This document shows, in pieces, positions 60,823-64,000 of a stretch of 64,000 nt of DNA. The stretch spans positions 1 to 64,000 of the forward strand of contig CAIUSV010000067.1 in the NCBI GenBank assembly GCA_903901915.1. The letters are read 5' to 3'. The translations under genes and the position numbers were made by a program. The number at the start of each line of letters is the position of its first letter. Position 1 is the first letter of the stretch. The stretch is from an uncultured Rhodospirillaceae bacterium. Lineage in GTDB: Bacteria; Pseudomonadota; Alphaproteobacteria; Rhodospirillales; Magnetospirillaceae. The notes beneath the pieces were generated by a model. That model saw only the letters and a program-made list of their open reading frames with translations, did no database searches and was not told the origin of the DNA.

Positions 60823-61671
60823 TTACTTCGCGGCGGGTTTCCAGCCCCAGCAGCCGGAACCGCGCTCTCCGGCCGAACGGCACAGCGAGTCGACGGCCGA
60901 GGCCCCGCCCACCGCCATCAGCCGGTACCAGCGGCCCTGACCGCGATCGCGGTTGGCGATGATCCGCCAGGTGATGCCTGGGCGCCTCAAACGCTTGGCT
61001 TCCGCTTCGGCGGCGGCCTGGGTGCGAAACGAGCCGACCTGGGCCCGCGCCGGTTCCTGCCCGATATCGGACGGAGCCGCCTGGGGCGCGGGAGGAGGAG
61101 CAGGAGGAGGATCGGGTGGGGCGGCAGGGGACGGCGCCGCCGCGGCCAGCGCCTCGGCGGCGGCTCGGGTCGGACCGACGGCCAACGTCGCGGGGACGGC
61201 GGGGGCATCCTCGGCGGCCATACGGTCAAGCTGCCAGCGGGCAGGAAGCACCCCGGCGGCGGCGGCGGCATTCAGCCAGTGCAGCGCCGCCAGCCGATCC
61301 TTGGGCACGCCGGGACCACCGCCGAGATAGACCATGCCCAGATTGTACTGGGCCGAGACCACGCCGGCATCGGCGGCAACCTGATACCACGCCAGGGCAA
61401 TGGGCAGATCGGCCTCGACCCCCAACCCCTGGCGGTACATGTGGCCGAGATTGCGGGCCGCCTCGCCATCGCCGAACTCGGCGGCACGGCGCCAGCTTGC
61501 CAACGCCTCGTCGTAGCGGCCATCGTTATACGACGTCAGCGCGGCGTAAAAATGATGGTCGCGGATGGTCTGCATCGGGTCGGGCGCCGGACTGCAACCG
61601 GCCGACGCCGTCAGCAACGGCAACAGCACGATCAGCCGCCGGGCGGCAACACGCAATGATCCTTGGTTCAC
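60823..61671 (-). CDS. Lipoprotein with Sel1-like repeats and SPOR domain
   Basis: A 282-residue protein from GTG 61671, chosen because GAGGAGG precedes it. The lipobox LTASAGC places a lipidated Cys at about 26. Sel1/TPR-like repeats cover about 40-150 (YNDGRYDEALASWRRAAEFGDGEAARNLGHMYRQGLGV; ALAWYQVAADAGVVSAQYNLGMVYLGG). A Pro/Ala-rich linker follows, then a SPOR domain (about 205-270; ARAQVGSFRTQAAAEAEAKRL) that binds denuded peptidoglycan, often at the septum. GTGA overlap with the LysR gene upstream. Confidence 0.87.
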   Translation of the reverse strand: MNQGSLRVAARRLIVLLPLLTASAGCSPAPDPMQTIRDHHFYAALTSYNDGRYDEALASWRRAAEFGDGEAARNLGHMYRQGLGVEADLPIALAWYQVAADAGVVSAQYNLGMVYLGGGPGVPKDRLAALHWLNAAAAAGVLPARWQLDRMAAEDAPAVPATLAVGPTRAAAEALAAAAPSPAAPPDPPPAPPPAPQAAPSDIGQEPARAQVGSFRTQAAAEAEAKRLRRPGITWRIIANRDRGQGRWYRLMAVGGASAVDSLCRSAGERGSGCWGWKPAAK

Positions 61672-62621
61672 GCGACCTCCTCGGGCGTCACGGCCGGACC
61701 GTCCCCGGCGGCGATTCCCCGATCCCAATAAGGCTCGGGACCGAACACCTCGGCCAGATAGTCAACGAAAGCCCGCACCTTGGGCGACAGGTGGCGGCCG
61801 TGGGGGTAGACGGCGTTGAGCGAGGCATCGAGGGGAACGAAAGGCTCCAGTACCGGCACCAGCCGGCCGGCACGGATGTCCTCGCCGACGAAAAAGGTGG
61901 GCAGACGCACGATGCCGAGGCCGGCCAGCGCCATCACCCGCAGCACGTCGCCATTGTCGGCGCTGAAGCGTCCGCGCACCTCCACATGCAGGGGGCGGCG
62001 ATCGGAGGCGATGAACCGCCATTCCGACGGCGCCACCGCGCCGTGGGTCAGGCAGTCGTGGTGCTCGAGATCCTGGGGCTTCAGCGGCACCCCCTTGCGC
62101 TCCAGATAGGACGGTGACGCCGAAAGCACCGTGCGGATCGGAGCCAGACGGCGGGCGATCAGCGAGGAATCGGCGAGCTTTCCGACACGCACCGCCACAT
62201 CCCAGCCCTCTTCCACCAGATCGACATACCGGTCGGTCATGCCCATATCCAGCTCGATTTCGGGATAGCGTTCGAGAAAGCCCGGCAGAGCGGTAGCCAG
62301 ATGGCCGATGCCGAAGGACAGCGGCGCGCTGACCCTGAGGCGCCCGCGCGGCGTCGCCTGCAACCGGCTGACCAGCAGATTGGCCTCGTCGAGGTCGGCC
62401 AGGATGCGCTGACAGCGTTCGAGATAGGCGCGACCGGCCTCGGTGGGCGACAACGACCGCGTGGTACGATGGAGCAGCCGTACGCCCAGATCGGCTTCCA
62501 GCGCCGAGACCTGACGGCTGACCATGGATTTGGACAGGCCCAGCCGCCGCGCGGCCTCGGAAAAACTGCCGGTCTCGGTCACCTTGACGAAAGCCAGGAG
62601 AACATCGAATCGCGGCGCCAT
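61668..62621 (-). CDS. LysR-family transcriptional regulator
   Basis: A 317-residue regulator. The N-terminal winged HTH reads SFSEAARRLGLSKSMVSRQVSALEADLGVRLLHRTTRSLSPTEAG (about 17-62). The effector-binding domain (about 90-300) has RGRLRVSAPLSFGIGHLATALPGFLERYPEIELDMGMTDR, typical of the CrgA/AaeR-like group. It is divergent from doxX with a dyad in the 104-base gap, so it most likely controls the DoxX and dioxygenase genes and itself. Confidence 0.93.
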   Translation of the reverse strand: MAPRFDVLLAFVKVTETGSFSEAARRLGLSKSMVSRQVSALEADLGVRLLHRTTRSLSPTEAGRAYLERCQRILADLDEANLLVSRLQATPRGRLRVSAPLSFGIGHLATALPGFLERYPEIELDMGMTDRYVDLVEEGWDVAVRVGKLADSSLIARRLAPIRTVLSASPSYLERKGVPLKPQDLEHHDCLTHGAVAPSEWRFIASDRRPLHVEVRGRFSADNGDVLRVMALAGLGIVRLPTFFVGEDIRAGRLVPVLEPFVPLDASLNAVYPHGRHLSPKVRAFVDYLAEVFGPEPYWDRGIAAGDGPAVTPEEVA

Positions 62622-62635
62622 TGATGCACCTCACG

Positions 62636-62667
62636 CAACAAAACGTTTCCATCATACTACGTTGTTG
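62636..62667. promoter_or_regulatory. Candidate LysR operator
   Basis: CAACAAAACGT (62636-62646) and ACGTTGTTG (62659-62667) form an imperfect dyad across a 12-base spacer in the gap between the divergent LysR and DoxX genes. Confidence 0.45.
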
Positions 62668-62725
62668 ATTGATCGCGGCAAGACTAGTTTTTCCAAAGCC
62701 CCCACCCACCCAAGGATCCAAGATC

Positions 62726-63190
62726 ATGTCCGCCCTCCCCACCGCTTCTCCTCTTTTTCCCTCTCTGTCACCGATCTATGGCGCCCTGTCGCCGCTGGCC
62801 GAACCGCTGGTGCGCGCCACCACCGGGCTGCTGCTGGTTCCCCATGGCGCCCAGAAGCTGTTCGGCTGGTTCGGCGGCTACGGCATCGAGGCAACCGGCC
62901 AGTTCTTCGCCGCCAAGCTGGGCCTTCCCGCCGAACTGGCCCTGCTGGCCGGCCTGATCGAATTCGCCGGCGGCCTGATGCTGGCATTGGGCCTGTTCAC
63001 CCGTCCGGTGGCCGCGCTGGTGGTCGGCACGATGGCGGTGGCGGTGTTCCAGGTTCATCTGTCCAAGGGTTTCTTCTGGACCTCCGGCGGATTCGAGTAT
63101 CCCCTGATGTGGGGGCTGGTGGCGCTGTCGTTCGTCGTTCGCGGCGGCGGTCGCCTGTCCATCGACGCCCTGATCGGCCGCGAGATCTGA
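62726..63190 (+). CDS. DoxX-family membrane protein
   Basis: A 154-residue inner-membrane protein from ATG 62726 with four predicted helices. Family motifs: RATTGLLLVPHGAQKLFGWFGGYG, then LALLAGLIEFAGGLMLALGLFTRPVAALVVGTMAVAVFQVH. DoxX proteins are linked to oxidative stress and thiol or quinone chemistry in several bacteria, but the reaction here is unknown. It forms an operon with the extradiol dioxygenase gene (1 base apart) opposite the LysR gene. Confidence 0.9.
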   Translation: MSALPTASPLFPSLSPIYGALSPLAEPLVRATTGLLLVPHGAQKLFGWFGGYGIEATGQFFAAKLGLPAELALLAGLIEFAGGLMLALGLFTRPVAALVVGTMAVAVFQVHLSKGFFWTSGGFEYPLMWGLVALSFVVRGGGRLSIDALIGREI

Positions 63191-63191
63191 A

Positions 63192-63959
63192 ATGACGCCC
63201 GCCGCCCTGTTCCTGTCCCACGGGTCGCCCATGATGGTCCTGGAGGATACGCCCGCCCGGCGTTTCCTCCAGACCCTGGGCGAACGGGTCGGCAAGCCCA
63301 AGGCGGTGGTGGCCGTATCCGCCCACTGGCCGACCCAGGTCCCGGCGGTCGGCTGCGCCGCCTGGCCGGACAAGATCAACGACATCTACGGCTTTCCGCC
63401 GGACCTATACCGACTGGTCTATGATGCGCCCGGAGCGCCGAAGGTGGCCGCCGCCGCCGCCGCCCTGCTGGGGCCGGCGACCCGATCCGATCCCGGACGG
63501 GGCATCGACCATGGCATCTGGTCGGTGATGAGCCTGATCTGGCCGCAAGCCGACGTGCCGGTGGTCCCGATGTCGGTACAGCCCGACCGCGATGCCCGTC
63601 ACCACTACGAGTTGGGCCTTCGCTTGCGGCCGCTGGCCGCCGAAGGGGTGATGATCATCGGCACCGGCGCCGCCACCCACAATTTGGGCGACTACTTCCG
63701 CCGCCCGGCCGATGCTCCGGTCGAGCCGGCGATGGCCGCCTTCACCGACTGGCTGGCCGAGGCCACCGTTGCCGGCCGCATCGACGATCTGCTGGATTAT
63801 CGTGTCCGGGCGCCCGGCGCCACCCTTGCCCACCCCAGCGACGAGCATCTGCTGCCGTTCTTCACCGCCCTGGGCGCCGCTTCCGGCGGCCGCGGACAGC
63901 GAATCCACCACAGCATGGATTCCGGCGTGCTTGCGATGGATTGCTACGCCTTCAGCTGA
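63192..63959 (+). CDS. LigB-family extradiol dioxygenase, DODA-like
   Basis: A 255-residue class III extradiol ring-cleavage dioxygenase related to 4,5-DOPA dioxygenase (YgiD). Iron-binding and catalytic histidines are in FLSHGSPMM, VSAHWPT, GIDHGIWSV and ATHNLGDYF, with HPSDEHLLPFF near the C-terminus. Cytoplasmic. Substrate probably a catechol. With DoxX and the divergent LysR gene it suggests a regulated response to aromatic or quinone compounds. Confidence 0.92.
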   Translation: MTPAALFLSHGSPMMVLEDTPARRFLQTLGERVGKPKAVVAVSAHWPTQVPAVGCAAWPDKINDIYGFPPDLYRLVYDAPGAPKVAAAAAALLGPATRSDPGRGIDHGIWSVMSLIWPQADVPVVPMSVQPDRDARHHYELGLRLRPLAAEGVMIIGTGAATHNLGDYFRRPADAPVEPAMAAFTDWLAEATVAGRIDDLLDYRVRAPGATLAHPSDEHLLPFFTALGAASGGRGQRIHHSMDSGVLAMDCYAFS

Positions 63960-64000
63960 CGCGTAAGCTGAACCCCAGTTCGGGGAGAGCCTTCGTCATG
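63960..64000 (+). other. Window end, possible hairpin
   Basis: CCCC-AGTTC-GGGG (63973-63985) can form a short hairpin. The last three bases are ATG with GGGGAGAG upstream; whether a gene starts there cannot be judged. Confidence 0.25.

Noticed and set aside
63998-64000. Start of a next gene at the final ATG
   Set aside because: A ribosome-site-like GGGGAGAG precedes it, but no coding sequence is visible.

Overview
The window looks like chromosome from a GC-rich alphaproteobacterium, most likely a Rhodospirillales relative such as Magnetospirillum. This is inferred from gene order (rimP-nusA-ylxR-infB-rbfA-truB-rpsO-pnp; rplU-rpmA-obgE-proB-proA-nadD-rsfS-rlmH; recR-ybaB-dnaX), a cytochrome b/c1 fusion, a PPi-type phosphofructokinase and many signalling domains. 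No database search was possible, so the genus is a guess.

Bases 1-7492 are the right-hand part of an integrative element. It is less GC-rich in places and ends in a P4-type tyrosine integrase (5995-7278) beside the 3' half of a tRNA-Thr(CGT) gene (7447-7492), which I read as the attachment site. Cargo: the end of an unrecognised protein open at the left edge, an autotransporter with a lipoprotein alpha/beta-hydrolase, an HTH repressor-like gene, a possible phage-type nuclease toxin and a small exported protein. Between the HTH gene and the nuclease gene lie two good sigma70-type promoters, strongly foldable sequence and an intrinsic terminator. This is a candidate small-RNA locus antisense to the end of the nuclease gene.

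Bases 7493-22331, mostly on the minus strand, hold msrB, a translation/RNA operon (rimP to pnp) with a terminator inside its leader, PPi-phosphofructokinase, and a chemoreceptor fused to PilZ. Bases 22355-29748 run rightward: L21/L27, Obg, proline synthesis (proB, proA), an amidase, NAD synthesis and ribosome factors. Bases 30036-31246 hold two methyltransferase genes on the minus strand. Bases 31394-33956 encode the cytochrome bc1 complex as petA plus a fused b/c1 gene. Bases 34029-40595 are a lipid A/LPS cluster (msbA, DUF374 acyltransferase, waaA, lpxK, lpxL-like) ending in an rRNA methyltransferase.

Bases 40689-46610 hold an unknown gene, a CNT nucleoside transporter, a 1034-residue REC-PAS-HisKA-PAS-PAS-GGDEF-EAL protein whose third PAS keeps the FixL haem-pocket residues, and a DivK-like receiver. 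Bases 46836-50966 carry unknown and metabolic genes. Bases 51073-53792 encode recR-ybaB-dnaX; dnaX looks leaderless. A DUF748 protein, the SRP RNA (ffs), acylphosphatase, a Tat-exported GH1 glucosidase, TPP-riboswitch-controlled thiC, a Sel1/SPOR lipoprotein, and a LysR/DoxX/extradiol-dioxygenase locus complete the window.

Two 139-bp copies of a three-hairpin repeat lie in opposite orientation at 23127-23265 and 46677-46815.
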